Origin: Yimella sp. cx-51
Lineage (GTDB): Bacteria; Actinomycetota; Actinomycetes; Actinomycetales; Dermatophilaceae
Direction of reading: 5' to 3'
NCBI RefSeq assembly: GCF_017654605.1
Contig: NZ_CP072113.1
Span: 1,674,001 to 1,738,000 of the forward strand
DNA: 64,000 nucleotides
Position numbers and translations under genes: made by a program. Position 1 is the stretch's first letter. Each line of letters opens with the position of its first letter. Shown piece by piece: positions 46,178 through 55,149 of the stretch. Under the pieces are notes generated by a model. It had not been told where the DNA came from and did no database searches. It saw only the letters and a program-made list of their open reading frames with translations.

Positions 46178-47068
46178 TCACCAGCCGCGTTCGGCCAGGC
46201 GGTGCGGCACCGGGATGTCGTCGACGTTGATGCCGACCATCGCCTCGCCGAGACCGCGGGAGACCTTCGCGATGACGTCGGGGTCGTCGTGGAAGGTGGT
46301 GGCTTTCACGATGGCGGCAGCCCGCTCGGCAGGGTTGCCGCTCTTGAAGATTCCGGAACCGACGAAAACCCCTTCGGCGCCGAGTTGCATCATCATGGCC
46401 GCGTCGGCCGGGGTGGCGATACCTCCCGCGGTGAAGAGCACCACCGGCAGCTTGCCGAGTTCGGCGACTTCCTTGACCAGTTCGTAGGGCGCTTGCAATC
46501 CCTTTGCCGCGACGAAGAGTTCGTCCTCGGGGAGGTTCTGCAGGCGGCGGATCTCCTGGCGGATCTGGCGCATGTGCGTCGTGGCGTTCGAGACGTCACC
46601 GGTGCCGGCCTCACCCTTGGAGCGGATCATCGCCGCACCCTCGGTGATGCGGCGCAGCGCCTCGCCCAGGTTGTTCGCACCACACACGAAGGGCACCGTG
46701 AACTGCCACTTGTCGATGTGGTTGGCGTAGTCGGCGGGAGTGAGCACTTCGGATTCGTCGATGTAGTCGACGCCCAGGCTCTGCAGCACCTGGGCCTCCA
46801 CGAAGTGTCCGATCCGGGCCTTGGCCATGACCGGGATCGACACCGCCTCGATGATCCCATCGATCATGTCGGGATCACTCATCCGCGAGACGCCGCCCTG
46901 GGCCCGGATGTCGGCTGGCACGCGCTCCAACGCCATCACCGCAACTGCCCCAGCGTCCTCGGCGATCCTCGCCTGGTCGGGGGTGACGACGTCCATGATC
47001 ACGCCGCCCTTCAGCATCTCGGCCATGCCTCGCTTGACGCGAGCGGTGCCGGTGGCGGTCTGGTTCAT
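46178..47068 (-). CDS. pdxS: Pyridoxal 5'-phosphate synthase subunit PdxS
   Basis: 296-residue TIM-barrel enzyme that builds PLP from ribose 5-phosphate, glyceraldehyde 3-phosphate and ammonia from Pdx[23 protein letters not shown] and [20 protein letters not shown] at the start, the catalytic lysines in AKARIGHF and [10 protein letters not shown], and the C-terminal [20 protein letters not shown] are all present. ATG 47068 gives the normal start; a longer reading runs through the promoter. Confidence 0.97.
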   Translation of the reverse strand: MNQTATGTARVKRGMAEMLKGGVIMDVVTPDQARIAEDAGAVAVMALERVPADIRAQGGVSRMSDPDMIDGIIEAVSIPVMAKARIGHFVEAQVLQSLGVDYIDESEVLTPADYANHIDKWQFTVPFVCGANNLGEALRRITEGAAMIRSKGEAGTGDVSNATTHMRQIRQEIRRLQNLPEDELFVAAKGLQAPYELVKEVAELGKLPVVLFTAGGIATPADAAMMMQLGAEGVFVGSGIFKSGNPAERAAAIVKATTFHDDPDVIAKVSRGLGEAMVGINVDDIPVPHRLAERGW

Positions 47069-47106
47069 CAGTGAGGACTCCTTGGTCGACAACAGGTTCG
47101 ACCACC

Positions 47107-47168
47107 ACGCTAGAACCACCGCGAGGCCACTTAGGGCCAAATCGACGTCGGTGGCACTTTGCTGCCAC
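47107..47168 (-). promoter_or_regulatory. Candidate pdxS promoter with two operator-like inverted repeats
   Basis: On the minus strand TAGCGT (47107-47112) is a plausible -10, but the -35 position is poor. Overlapping it is GGCC-N6-GGCC (47125-47138), and 28 bp further up GTGGCA-N6-TGCCAC (47151-47168); both contain ACTTWG. A poor -35 with upstream boxes is the pattern of an activator such as the MocR-type PdxR. No pdxR gene is in the window. Confidence 0.45.
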
Positions 47169-47188
47169 GTCCGCATGTCGTCACGCGC

Positions 47189-47779
47189 TCAGACGAGGAG
47201 GTCGTCCGCGCTCGATTGCTCGGAGTCGAAGTCGACGACCTGCGGCATGGTGGTGCGACCGGCCAGCCGGAATACTCGCACCATCGGCTGCGAACGCACC
47301 CGTCGCACTGCGCGCACCGCATCGTCGTGGAAGGCCCGGGCGAGATTGACCCGCTGGCCACCCTGCTGCACCCGCTGCAGCACTTCCTCGCCGCCGCGAT
47401 GTTCGCGCACACCGCGAGCCGCTTCGGCGGTGAGGGTCGCTCGCAGGGTCTGGGTGAGCTGCGACTCCACCTCGGCACGTTCACGGTCGATACCGAGTTC
47501 CCTCACTTCGTCGTGCACCTGCGCCGTGTCAGCCTCGTCCAGCGACGCTGTGGCGGCCTGCACCAGCAGCATTGAACTGGCTGGATCGAGCATGCCCGAA
47601 TGCGCGAGTTCCATCACCGCATCCGCTCGGCGCACCAGTTGGGCGTCCAGCGCAGAAACCGATCCCTCGAGTCGTGCGTGGAGGCGGTCGAGACGAGCCG
47701 CGGTGTAGGAGAGGTACCACGCGATCACCGCGAGGACGGCGATCACCAGGACCACCCAGAACCACACCTGATCGATCAT
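47189..47779 (-). CDS. LemA-like single-helix membrane protein
   Basis: 196 residues. An N-terminal membrane helix (about 5-25, VWFWVVLVIAVLAVIAWYL) is followed by a helical region (about 28-165) resembling LemA proteins (ARLDRLHARLEGSVSALDAQLVRRADAVMELA). ATG overlaps the pimA stop (ATGA). In mycobacteria a different membrane protein occupies this place after pimA. Function unknown; probable role at the envelope by association. Confidence 0.75.
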   Translation of the reverse strand: MIDQVWFWVVLVIAVLAVIAWYLSYTAARLDRLHARLEGSVSALDAQLVRRADAVMELAHSGMLDPASSMLLVQAATASLDEADTAQVHDEVRELGIDRERAEVESQLTQTLRATLTAEAARGVREHRGGEEVLQRVQQGGQRVNLARAFHDDAVRAVRRVRSQPMVRVFRLAGRTTMPQVVDFDSEQSSADDLLV

Positions 47780-48945
47780 GCTCTCGACCTCCACCATCTG
47801 AGGGGACGAACTTCGGATGCAGCACTGGTGGCGGGCGCCCCGGCACACACCGTTTCGTACACCGACACGACATCGGCCGCCACTCGCGACCAGTCGAACC
47901 TGCGCGCCCGCCGGCTCCCCTGCTCGGCCCGCAGCCCGCGATCGGCCGGTACGGCAAGCAGTTCGAGGACGACGTCGGCCAGTTCGTCGGCGTGTTCGTT
48001 GGCGAAGAGTGCTCCTGCCCACCCGTCGTCCAGGACGGCGCGGAAGGCCGGGATGTCACTGGCCACGACGGCGACCCCGGCGCTCATCGCTTCGACCAGG
48101 ATGATGCCGAAACTCTCCCCGCCGGTGTTGGGTGCGACGTAGATGTCGACCGACCGAAGGAACGACTGCTTCTCGGCGTCGCTGATCGGTCCGAGGAACT
48201 CGCAGGCGCGCACGACCTGCTCAGGACGTCCCTCCAGCACCTCCTTCGGATCGCCCGGGCCGGCCACGAGCAGGCGCAGACCGGGGTGAGCGGCGAGAAG
48301 CTGCGGCATCGCGTCGAGCAGCACGTGCAGCCCTTTGCGCGGCTCTTCGATGCGCCCCAGGAAGGCGATCGTCGGACGCTCCTGGGTGCCCTGCCACCGC
48401 GCATCGATCGGCGCCGTGGCGAACTTGTCGACGTAGACGCCGTTCGGGATGACGACCGCATCACCGCCGATGTGTCGCCGCACGAACCTGCGGGCCTCGG
48501 ACGAGACCGCGATGCGCCCCATGACCTTCTCCAGCCCGGGCTGCAACATCGGCCCGGCCGCGAGCAGCGCCCGCGACTTGGTGTTGCTGGTGTGGAAAGT
48601 GGCGACCAGGGGTCCGTCGGCAGCCCACATCGCGAGCATCGACACGCTCGGGCTGATGGGTTCGTGCACGTGCAACACGTCGAACCGGCCGCCTTCGATC
48701 CAGCGGGCCACCCGCGCCGAAGTCACCGGGCCGAAGGTCAGCCGGGCGACCGAGCCGTTGTAGGGCACCGGCAGTGCGCTGCCTGCGCTCACGACGTACG
48801 GCGGGAGCACGGTGTCGGGTTCGGCGGGTGCCAGCACTTCCACGTAATGGCCGTGCCCGATGAGGTACTCGGCCAGGTCGCGCACGTGCAGCTGGACGCC
48901 GCCCGGCACGTCGAATGAGTAGGGGCTGACCAACCCGACTCTCAC
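47776..48945 (-). CDS. pimA: Phosphatidylinositol alpha-mannosyltransferase PimA (GT4)
   Basis: 389-residue GT-B glycosyltransferase that adds the first mannose from GDP-mannose to phosphatidylinositol on the inner leaflet. VGLVSPYSFDVPGGVQLHV at the start, the His of HVHEPISPS, and the nucleotide-sugar motif GGESFGIILVEAMSAG are characteristic. GTG 48945 is chosen because it overlaps the acyltransferase stop as GTGA and matches the family start. Third step of a pgsA1-patA-pimA operon. Confidence 0.95.
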   Translation of the reverse strand: MRVGLVSPYSFDVPGGVQLHVRDLAEYLIGHGHYVEVLAPAEPDTVLPPYVVSAGSALPVPYNGSVARLTFGPVTSARVARWIEGGRFDVLHVHEPISPSVSMLAMWAADGPLVATFHTSNTKSRALLAAGPMLQPGLEKVMGRIAVSSEARRFVRRHIGGDAVVIPNGVYVDKFATAPIDARWQGTQERPTIAFLGRIEEPRKGLHVLLDAMPQLLAAHPGLRLLVAGPGDPKEVLEGRPEQVVRACEFLGPISDAEKQSFLRSVDIYVAPNTGGESFGIILVEAMSAGVAVVASDIPAFRAVLDDGWAGALFANEHADELADVVLELLAVPADRGLRAEQGSRRARRFDWSRVAADVVSVYETVCAGAPATSAASEVRPLRWWRSRA

Positions 48946-49856
48946 CGCAGGTCCTCGAAATCCTCGAGGAAGATGCGCTGCATCATGTGCCAGTCCTGGG
49001 TGTGCGTGCGGATCACATCGCCGAGGGCCGTGATGCACTGCTGGGTCATCTGCTGCACCTGGTGCGGACGCTCGCCTTCCGGCACGCGGACGCGTTCACC
49101 GAAGTGCGCCACCACCCGCGGAGCGCCTCGCCCAGGCAGGGTCTCGTAGCTCACCGAGAGCGGGAACAACGCGGCGCCGGTGTCGAGCGCGAGCCGGGCG
49201 GGACCGGTGGCCGCCTTGATGCGATGACCGAGCAGGTCGACCTCGACGCCGTGCGAGGTGAGGTCGCGGTCGGCCAGCAGCGGCACGAATCCTCCGTTGC
49301 GCAGCGCTTCGACCAGCGCGGGGTAGGTGCCGTCGCCACCGGTCAGCGGCAGAATCGTCATGCCGAGGCCCTCGCGGAAGGCCAGGAATTCTTCGAAGAG
49401 TTCCTCCGGCTTCAATCGCTCGGCGACCGTGGTGACGGGGGCAAAATACGTGGTCGACCACGCACCAGCGAGATCCCAGTTGCCCATGTGCCCGAGAAAC
49501 AGGATGATCGGCTCGCCGCGCTCCACGATGGCCCGGGCTTCGACGTCGGCGCCGGTGAGTCTCATCCGTTCGTGCAGTTGTTCAGGCGTGTGGATCGACA
49601 GCCGGAAGGCATCGCACCAATAGGTCATGTACGAGCGAATACCTTGTCGCACCAGCTCGTTCAGCTCGTCGGGCGACAGCTCGGGGCGGATCTTGGCGTA
49701 GTTGGAGCGCATGCGATCGACCGATTTGCCGCCGCGGCGGAAGGTGGCATCGGCGATGCGGTCGAAGAGTGCGTAGGCCGCTGGTTCGGGGAGCTTGCAG
49801 ACCAGCTTCCAGGCGGCGCGGAAGCCGGCGACCTGCGCCGCGTCGCCGAGGCTCAC
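48942..49856 (-). CDS. patA: Phosphatidylinositol mannoside acyltransferase (LpxL/HtrB family, PatA-like)
   Basis: 304-residue membrane-associated acyltransferase that acylates phosphatidylinositol mannosides. The HX4D active-site motif is GHMGNWDLAG near residue 125, followed by a conserved DRDLTSHGVEVDLLG. GTG 49856 overlaps the pgsA1 stop (GTGA). Between pgsA1 and pimA exactly as Rv2611c. Confidence 0.93.
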   Translation of the reverse strand: MSLGDAAQVAGFRAAWKLVCKLPEPAAYALFDRIADATFRRGGKSVDRMRSNYAKIRPELSPDELNELVRQGIRSYMTYWCDAFRLSIHTPEQLHERMRLTGADVEARAIVERGEPIILFLGHMGNWDLAGAWSTTYFAPVTTVAERLKPEELFEEFLAFREGLGMTILPLTGGDGTYPALVEALRNGGFVPLLADRDLTSHGVEVDLLGHRIKAATGPARLALDTGAALFPLSVSYETLPGRGAPRVVAHFGERVRVPEGERPHQVQQMTQQCITALGDVIRTHTQDWHMMQRIFLEDFEDLR

Positions 49857-50479
49857 AGGGGCTTGCCGAGGGCCTGCGTCCGCACGGTGAGCATGCGCTG
49901 CAGGACGGTGATGAAGCTCGCGAGCGCCAGCAGGCCGAGCACAGTGCCCATGATCCAGGTCTCCCACGGACGCAGGAACCAGCCGCACAGACCCGTGGTG
50001 ACCAACACCGCGACCAGACGGTCGGCGCGCTCGGCGATGCCGACGTTGGCGGTCATGCCCAGGCCTTCTGCTCGGGCCTTGGCGTAGGAGACGACGCTGC
50101 CCAGGATCAGGCAGGCCAGGGCGAGGCCGGCCAGCACCATGTTGTGGCCCTGGTCGCCGCCGTAGTAGAGCACCAGCGCGCCGAAGATCGCGGCGTCGCC
50201 GACGCGGTCAAGGGTGGAGTCGAGGTAGGCGCCCCACAGGCTGGAACGCCCCGACATGCGCGCCATGACGCCGTCGATGGTGTCGCTGAAGACGAAGGCG
50301 GTGATCACCAGCGTCCCGATGAGGAATTCGTGGCGCGGGTAGAAAGCGAGCGCTCCGAAGCAGACCCCGAGCGTGCCGATGATCGTGACGACATCGGGGC
50401 TGATGCCCATCTTGAGGAAGAGTTTGGCAATGGGGGTGAAGAGCTTGGTGAAGAACGCTCGGGCGTACTTGTTCAGCAT
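49853..50479 (-). CDS. pgsA1: Phosphatidylinositol phosphate synthase PgsA1
   Basis: 208-residue integral membrane CDP-alcohol phosphotransferase. The full signature DG-VM-AR, eight residues, G-AYL-D-STL-D is at about residues 68-90. In actinomycetes the enzyme in this operon joins CDP-diacylglycerol with inositol 3-phosphate. Several helices follow. Starts at ATG 50479, 28 nt after the HIT gene. Confidence 0.94.
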   Translation of the reverse strand: MLNKYARAFFTKLFTPIAKLFLKMGISPDVVTIIGTLGVCFGALAFYPRHEFLIGTLVITAFVFSDTIDGVMARMSGRSSLWGAYLDSTLDRVGDAAIFGALVLYYGGDQGHNMVLAGLALACLILGSVVSYAKARAEGLGMTANVGIAERADRLVAVLVTTGLCGWFLRPWETWIMGTVLGLLALASFITVLQRMLTVRTQALGKPL

Positions 50480-50507
50480 GGTGCGACCACGGTACCCAGT
50501 TGACCGC

Positions 50508-51053
50508 TCACTTCCCCGGCCATGCGTCGGCGAGCCGCGAACGCGCGTCCTCCAGCAGTTGGGGCAGCGCCTTGGTCTGGGCGATGATCGGCAAGAAGTT
50601 CGAGTCGCCTCCCCATCGCGGAACGATGTGCTGGTGCAGGTGGGCCGCGACGCCGGCGCCGGCCACCTCGCCTTGGTTCATGCCGATGTTGTAACCCAAG
50701 GGCGCCGCGGCGGCTTCGAGGGCGCGGATGCCGTCCTTGGTGAGCTGGGTGAACTCCTGCGTCTCGGCGTCGGTGAGGTCGAGATAGCGCGGCACGTGAC
50801 GGTAGGGGCAGATGAGCAGGTGCCCCGGGTTGTAGGGGAAGAGGTTCATCACCGCGTAGCAGTGCTCGCCGCGGTGCACGATGAGCCCGACCTCGTCGTC
50901 CTTCTTGGGTGCCGCGCAGAAGGGGCAGGCCTCGTCGTCGCTGTCTTCGGGCTTGTCGGCCTCGATGTACGCCATCCGGTGGGGCGTCCACAGCCGCTCG
51001 AATCCGTCGGGGACGCGGGCGAATCCGTCTGCGTGCTCGTCTCGCTGGCTCAC
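50508..51053 (-). CDS. HIT-domain nucleotide hydrolase/phosphorylase (Rv2613c-like)
   Basis: 181 residues. The histidine triad is HLHQHIVPRWGGD near residue 139. CPFC near residue 43 and a distant HxxxxH suggest a zinc site, as in the diadenosine tetraphosphate phosphorylase Rv2613c. First gene of the HIT-pgsA1-patA-pimA operon. In mycobacteria thrS lies just upstream; here thrS is 8.7 kb away. Confidence 0.92.
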   Translation of the reverse strand: MSQRDEHADGFARVPDGFERLWTPHRMAYIEADKPEDSDDEACPFCAAPKKDDEVGLIVHRGEHCYAVMNLFPYNPGHLLICPYRHVPRYLDLTDAETQEFTQLTKDGIRALEAAAAPLGYNIGMNQGEVAGAGVAAHLHQHIVPRWGGDSNFLPIIAQTKALPQLLEDARSRLADAWPGK

Positions 51054-51148
51054 GGCTCGATCCTACGGCCGGGGAATAGGCTGGCCGTGACGGGCCGTTG
51101 CCACGCTCAGGTGGCGGCGTCGCTGCCAACTCGAATCGAGGAGTCGCT

Positions 51149-51592
51149 ATGCCATTGCAGGGTGAGTACGCGCCGGAGAAGACCCCGTGGGTCGCCGACC
51201 AGCTGGCAAAGATCGATGAGACCGGCACGACGAAGTCAGTGGGCATCAACGGCATGGACGTCGTGGTCTTCACCATCCGTGGCCGTAAGTCGGGGCTGCT
51301 GCGCCGGGTGCCGTTGATGCGTGTGGAGCACGGCGGCAGTTACGCCGTGGTGGCATCCAAGGGTGGCGCGCCGGAAAACCCCGCGTGGTACCACAACGTC
51401 ACCGCCAACCCGGAGGTCACCGTGCAGGACGGCGACCAGTTCATCGACGGCGTGGCCCGCGAACTCAGTGGTGCCGAGCGCGAAGAATGGTGGGAGCGTG
51501 CCGTCGCGGCCTTCCCTCCTTACGCGGAGTACCAGACCAAGACCGACCGGCAGATCCCGGTGCTGCTGGTGGAGCCGCGCAGCGCCGACTGA
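51149..51592 (+). CDS. Deazaflavin-dependent nitroreductase (Ddn) family oxidoreductase
   Basis: 147-residue split-barrel protein of the F420H2-dependent Ddn/FDOR group. [26 protein letters not shown] and [18 protein letters not shown] are diagnostic. ATG 51149 has GAGGAG at 5 nt. Physiological substrate unknown; quinone reduction is usual. Its stop codon abuts that of the convergent amidotransferase gene with no base between. Confidence 0.88.
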   Translation: MPLQGEYAPEKTPWVADQLAKIDETGTTKSVGINGMDVVVFTIRGRKSGLLRRVPLMRVEHGGSYAVVASKGGAPENPAWYHNVTANPEVTVQDGDQFIDGVARELSGAEREEWWERAVAAFPPYAEYQTKTDRQIPVLLVEPRSAD

Positions 51593-52303
51593 TCAGCGGG
51601 CGGCTGCCTGGTCGACCAACCAGCGGAACGGCCCGAGCTGGACGGGCCCGGTGGCGCAGGCGAGTTCGGGGTGCCACTGGACGCCCACCCAGGGATGTTC
51701 ACGATGCTCGACAGCTTCCACGACGCCGTCCTGCGTTCGAGCAGTGACGCGGAGGCCATCGGCGACGCGGTCGAGCACCTGATGGTGCAGTGATCGTCCG
51801 TCGAAACGGCGAGAGCCCATCATCTGCTCGATAACCGATCCGTCCGTGCAGACCTCGATCGGGTGGGTGCTGTCGCGATGGGCGACGTCGGTCTCGTCCA
51901 GGTGTTGGAGCAGGTCGCCGCCGAGGGCGATGTTGAGCGATTGCATCCCGCGGCAGATACCCAGAATCGGCAGCTGCCGTTCGAGCGCTGCTCGCAGCAG
52001 GGCGAGATCGCAGGCGTCCTGCTCGGGCGCGACCTGGTTGAGCTTGCTGTGCTTGACGGCCTGGCCGTAGTGGTTCGGATCGGAGTCACCGCCGCCGGGC
52101 ATCACGACGCCGTCGACCAGGTCGAGTGCTTGCGGGATGAGCGCGGGATCGTCGAGGGCGAGCATGATCGGCAGCGCGCCGACAGCCTGCAGCGCAGAAG
52201 CCACCGATCGGCGCACCTCCATGCCGATCGACGGGTTGCCGTCAGGGTCGGCGCAGAAGCGGGCTGCGACAGCGATCACGGGGCGGGACGTGCTGTGTGC
52301 CAT
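51593..52303 (-). CDS. Class I glutamine amidotransferase-like hydrolase (PuuD family)
   Basis: 236 residues. Catalytic Cys in LGICRGMQSLN, His and Glu in GVQWHPEL, and VVMPGGGDSDPNHYG near residue 67 mark the gamma-glutamyl-GABA hydrolase group. Near the 5-oxoprolinase genes, so gamma-glutamyl compound breakdown is a reasonable guess. Starts at ATG 52303. Confidence 0.88.
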   Translation of the reverse strand: MAHSTSRPVIAVAARFCADPDGNPSIGMEVRRSVASALQAVGALPIMLALDDPALIPQALDLVDGVVMPGGGDSDPNHYGQAVKHSKLNQVAPEQDACDLALLRAALERQLPILGICRGMQSLNIALGGDLLQHLDETDVAHRDSTHPIEVCTDGSVIEQMMGSRRFDGRSLHHQVLDRVADGLRVTARTQDGVVEAVEHREHPWVGVQWHPELACATGPVQLGPFRWLVDQAAAR

Positions 52304-52326
52304 GTGCCCACCCTACGAACGTGCGA

Positions 52327-52800
52327 TCACCCTCGGCGTGTGGTGGTGCTCCCCTGCCGCACCATGAGCCGTTCCCCCGGCGCCTCGAAGCCCATGCGTT
52401 CGTACAGGCTGCGTGCCTTCGGCTCTGCGTTGAGTTGGTATCGCTCGATGTCATGTTTCTCGCCCCAGGCGATCATCGTGCGCAGCAGCCGTTCGGCGAT
52501 GCCGTTGCCGCGTGCCGTCTTGGTGACGAAAACATTCTTGACGTGCAGCCAGCCGGTGGTCGTCCGGCACAGGCTCGGCAGTTTGCGCACGTGGCTGGTC
52601 TGCACGAACCCAATCGCTGAGCCGTCACCGGAGAAGGCGATCCAGGTGGGCATCTGGTCGAATTCGGCCAACCAGGCGTCGGCGTACTCACTGAGGAAGC
52701 CGTCCCGCTTGGTGCCCCCGTACTCGAGGTCGGCTTGGAGGGTCAGGGCGCCGAGGATCAACGCGTGCTCGCGCTGAGCGCGCTCGATACGGACGGTCAT
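52327..52800 (-). CDS. GNAT family N-acetyltransferase
   Basis: 157 residues with a full GNAT fold: [22 protein letters not shown] is the acetyl-CoA site ([12 protein letters not shown]) and [15 protein letters not shown] closes the domain. The start is uncertain between ATG 52800 and 52809; neither has a clear ribosome site, and translation from a nearly leaderless transcript is possible given the tight divergent gap with pxpA. Substrate unknown. Confidence 0.82.
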   Translation of the reverse strand: MTVRIERAQREHALILGALTLQADLEYGGTKRDGFLSEYADAWLAEFDQMPTWIAFSGDGSAIGFVQTSHVRKLPSLCRTTTGWLHVKNVFVTKTARGNGIAERLLRTMIAWGEKHDIERYQLNAEPKARSLYERMGFEAPGERLMVRQGSTTTRRG

Positions 52801-52840
52801 GGTGGCCATGCAAGCACAGCGCGGCGCCGAATACCGCACA

Positions 52841-53608
52841 ATGGCGACCATGCGCATCGACCTCAACGCTGATCTGGGCGAGTCCTTCGGGCGCTGGAGG
52901 CTCGGCGACGATGCCGCGCTGATGTCGGTGATCACCTCCGCGAATGTGGCGTGTGGCTTCCACGCCGGTGACCCCGCCACGCTGGTGCGCACCTGCGAGG
53001 ACGCGGTGGCGCATGGCGTGGTCATCGGCGCGCAAGTGGGCTATCGCGATCTGGCCGGTTTCGGTCGGCGCTTCATCGACGTCAGCCCTGACGACCTGTA
53101 CGCCGACGTGCTCTACCAACTGGGCGCACTCGACGGCATCGCCCGTGCCTGCGGCGGCCGGGTGGCCTTCTTGAAACCGCATGGCGCGCTCTACAACGCG
53201 ATCGTGCACCATGAAGTTCAGGCCGCTGCGGTGGTGAAGGCCGTTGCGGCATATGACGATTCGCTGCCGGTGCTCGGGCTGCCCGGCTCGGTGTTCCTCG
53301 CCCTTGCGGGCGAAGCAGGTTTGCGCACCGTCCGGGAAGGCTTCGCCGATCGGGCCCACACCCAGGACGGGACGTTGGTGCCGCGCGATCAGCCGGGTGC
53401 CGTGCTGCATGAGCCGGCGGCCATCGCCGAACGAGTCGTGCGCATGGTCACGACCGGGCAGCTGACGGCCGTCGACGGTACCGAACTGACGATGGAGGTC
53501 GACTCGATCTGCGTGCACGGCGACTCCCCCGACGCCGTCGCGGTGGCCCGGTCAGTGCGTCGTGCTCTCACCGACGCGGGCGTCGACCTCACCTCGTTCG
53601 TGCGCTGA
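52841..53608 (+). CDS. pxpA: 5-oxoprolinase subunit A
   Basis: 255-residue LamB/YcsF family protein, part of the ATP-dependent PxpABC enzyme that opens 5-oxoproline to glutamate. [15 protein letters not shown] at the start, [15 protein letters not shown] and KPHGALYN are the family marks. Start ATG 52841 or 52850 (the latter gives [11 protein letters not shown]). Its last base is the A of the pxpB ATG (TGATG). Confidence 0.95.
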   Translation: MATMRIDLNADLGESFGRWRLGDDAALMSVITSANVACGFHAGDPATLVRTCEDAVAHGVVIGAQVGYRDLAGFGRRFIDVSPDDLYADVLYQLGALDGIARACGGRVAFLKPHGALYNAIVHHEVQAAAVVKAVAAYDDSLPVLGLPGSVFLALAGEAGLRTVREGFADRAHTQDGTLVPRDQPGAVLHEPAAIAERVVRMVTTGQLTAVDGTELTMEVDSICVHGDSPDAVAVARSVRRALTDAGVDLTSFVR

Positions 53609-54261
53609 TGCGCCTGCTGCCCTGCGGTTCGTACGCGATCCTGGTCGACCTGCCCGACGAAGCCGCGCGACGCCGGTTCGACCGTGCGCTGCGGGCTGCG
53701 CGGAGCACCGGCTTCCTCGCGGACGACGTCGTCGAGCAGGTGCCCGCCGCCCGGACGGTGCTGGTGCGTGTGCGTCCCGGCGTCGAACCGGCGTCCGTCG
53801 CCCGTGAGTTGCGTGCGCTGGCGTCGGACGACCCCGTCGCGGAGCTGGTGGCCGACGGCGAGCTCAGTGAGTTGGTCGTATTCACTGTCTACGACGGCCC
53901 CGACCTGGATTCGCTCGCGCAGATCCTCGGCACGAGCACCGACGAACTGGTCGAGTGGCACACGGGAAGCACCTGGACGGTCGACTTCGCCGGGTTCGCG
54001 CCCGGCTTCGGTTACCTGGTTCGCGACGAAGCGTCCGAGCCGCCCTTCGATGTCTCCATCCCCCGGCTCGCTCGTCCGCGTACCCGCTTGCCTGCCGGTT
54101 CGGTCGGACTCGCCGGCTCGTACTCGGGCATCTACCCGAGCGCTTCCGCAGGAGGCTGGCAATTGATCGGTCGCACCGAGTTGCGCACCTGGGATGCCGG
54201 ACGTGATGAGCCAGCCCGGCTGATACCGGGCCGACGGGTGCGCTTCGAGGTGGCCCAATGA
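53608..54261 (+). CDS. pxpB: 5-oxoprolinase subunit B
   Basis: 217-residue KipI-like subunit. GFAPGFGYLVRDEASEP and RTRLPAGSVGLAGSYSGIYP in the C-terminal cyclophilin-like domain identify it. Translationally coupled to pxpA upstream and pxpC downstream (4-bp ATGA overlap). Confidence 0.95.
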   Translation: MRLLPCGSYAILVDLPDEAARRRFDRALRAARSTGFLADDVVEQVPAARTVLVRVRPGVEPASVARELRALASDDPVAELVADGELSELVVFTVYDGPDLDSLAQILGTSTDELVEWHTGSTWTVDFAGFAPGFGYLVRDEASEPPFDVSIPRLARPRTRLPAGSVGLAGSYSGIYPSASAGGWQLIGRTELRTWDAGRDEPARLIPGRRVRFEVAQ

Positions 54262-55133
54262 CGTCTGCGATCGAAGTGCTCAGCGTCGGCGGCCTCATGA
54301 CGCTGCAGGATCTCGGCCGACCCGGCCATGCCCATCTCGGCGTCCCGACGGGCGGCGCAGTCGACCGCAATTCCCTCCACTCAGCAAATCGCCTGGTGGG
54401 CAACGAGATCGACGCACCGGCTCTGGAGTTCATGCCCGCCCCGATCGAGCTGCGAGCACTGGTCGACGCGGTCATGGCACTCACGGGCGCTCCGGCTGCC
54501 GCCACCGTTGGCGACCGGCCCGCACCGCACGCCGAAGCCTTCGTTGTCCGCGCCGGGCAAGTCGTCCGCATCGCGCCGGCCGTGATGGGCGTGTGGACCT
54601 ATCTGGCCCTTCGCGGTGGTTTCGATGCGCCGAGGTTGTTCGGCAGTGCCTCCGGTTCGCCGACCTCCGCGCTCGGCCCGGCACCCATGACGCCGGGCGA
54701 TCTCTTGGAGGCCGGTGATCTGGTCGCCGGGGAACCGCTCGTCGGCTTCGCCGAGCCGACGGCCTGGCGCACTCCGGTCGAGGCCGAGATCGTGCTCGGC
54801 CCACGGGGCGACTGGTTCACGCCCGAGTCAGTCGCGCTGCTGACCAGCACGACCTGGACGATGTCGAGCGACCTCGATCGCGTCGGCGGACGGCTGGACG
54901 GCCCTGCTCTGCAGCGGAACCGGAGCGACGAGCTACCCAGCGAGGGCATGGTGCGTGGCTCGGTGCAGGTGAGCGCGAACGGCCAACCGATTGTCTTCTT
55001 CGCTGACCATCCCCCGACCGGCGGCTACCCGGTGATCGGTGTCGTGGCCGACGACCAGGTCGACCGCATCGCGCAATGTCGGCCCGGCGAAACGGTGCGC
55101 TTCTGTATTGCTCAGCGGCAGCTTCGCAGTTGA
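54258..55133 (+). CDS. pxpC: 5-oxoprolinase subunit C
   Basis: 291-residue KipA-like subunit. LMTLQDLGRPGHAHLGVPTGGAVD near residue 14 and ADHPPTGGYPVIGVVADDQVD near the end are typical. Closes the pxpABC operon and is convergent with the ABC permease gene 16 nt away. Confidence 0.95.
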   Translation: MTSAIEVLSVGGLMTLQDLGRPGHAHLGVPTGGAVDRNSLHSANRLVGNEIDAPALEFMPAPIELRALVDAVMALTGAPAAATVGDRPAPHAEAFVVRAGQVVRIAPAVMGVWTYLALRGGFDAPRLFGSASGSPTSALGPAPMTPGDLLEAGDLVAGEPLVGFAEPTAWRTPVEAEIVLGPRGDWFTPESVALLTSTTWTMSSDLDRVGGRLDGPALQRNRSDELPSEGMVRGSVQVSANGQPIVFFADHPPTGGYPVIGVVADDQVDRIAQCRPGETVRFCIAQRQLRS

Positions 55134-55149
55134 GCTTCGGCTGGGTCGG

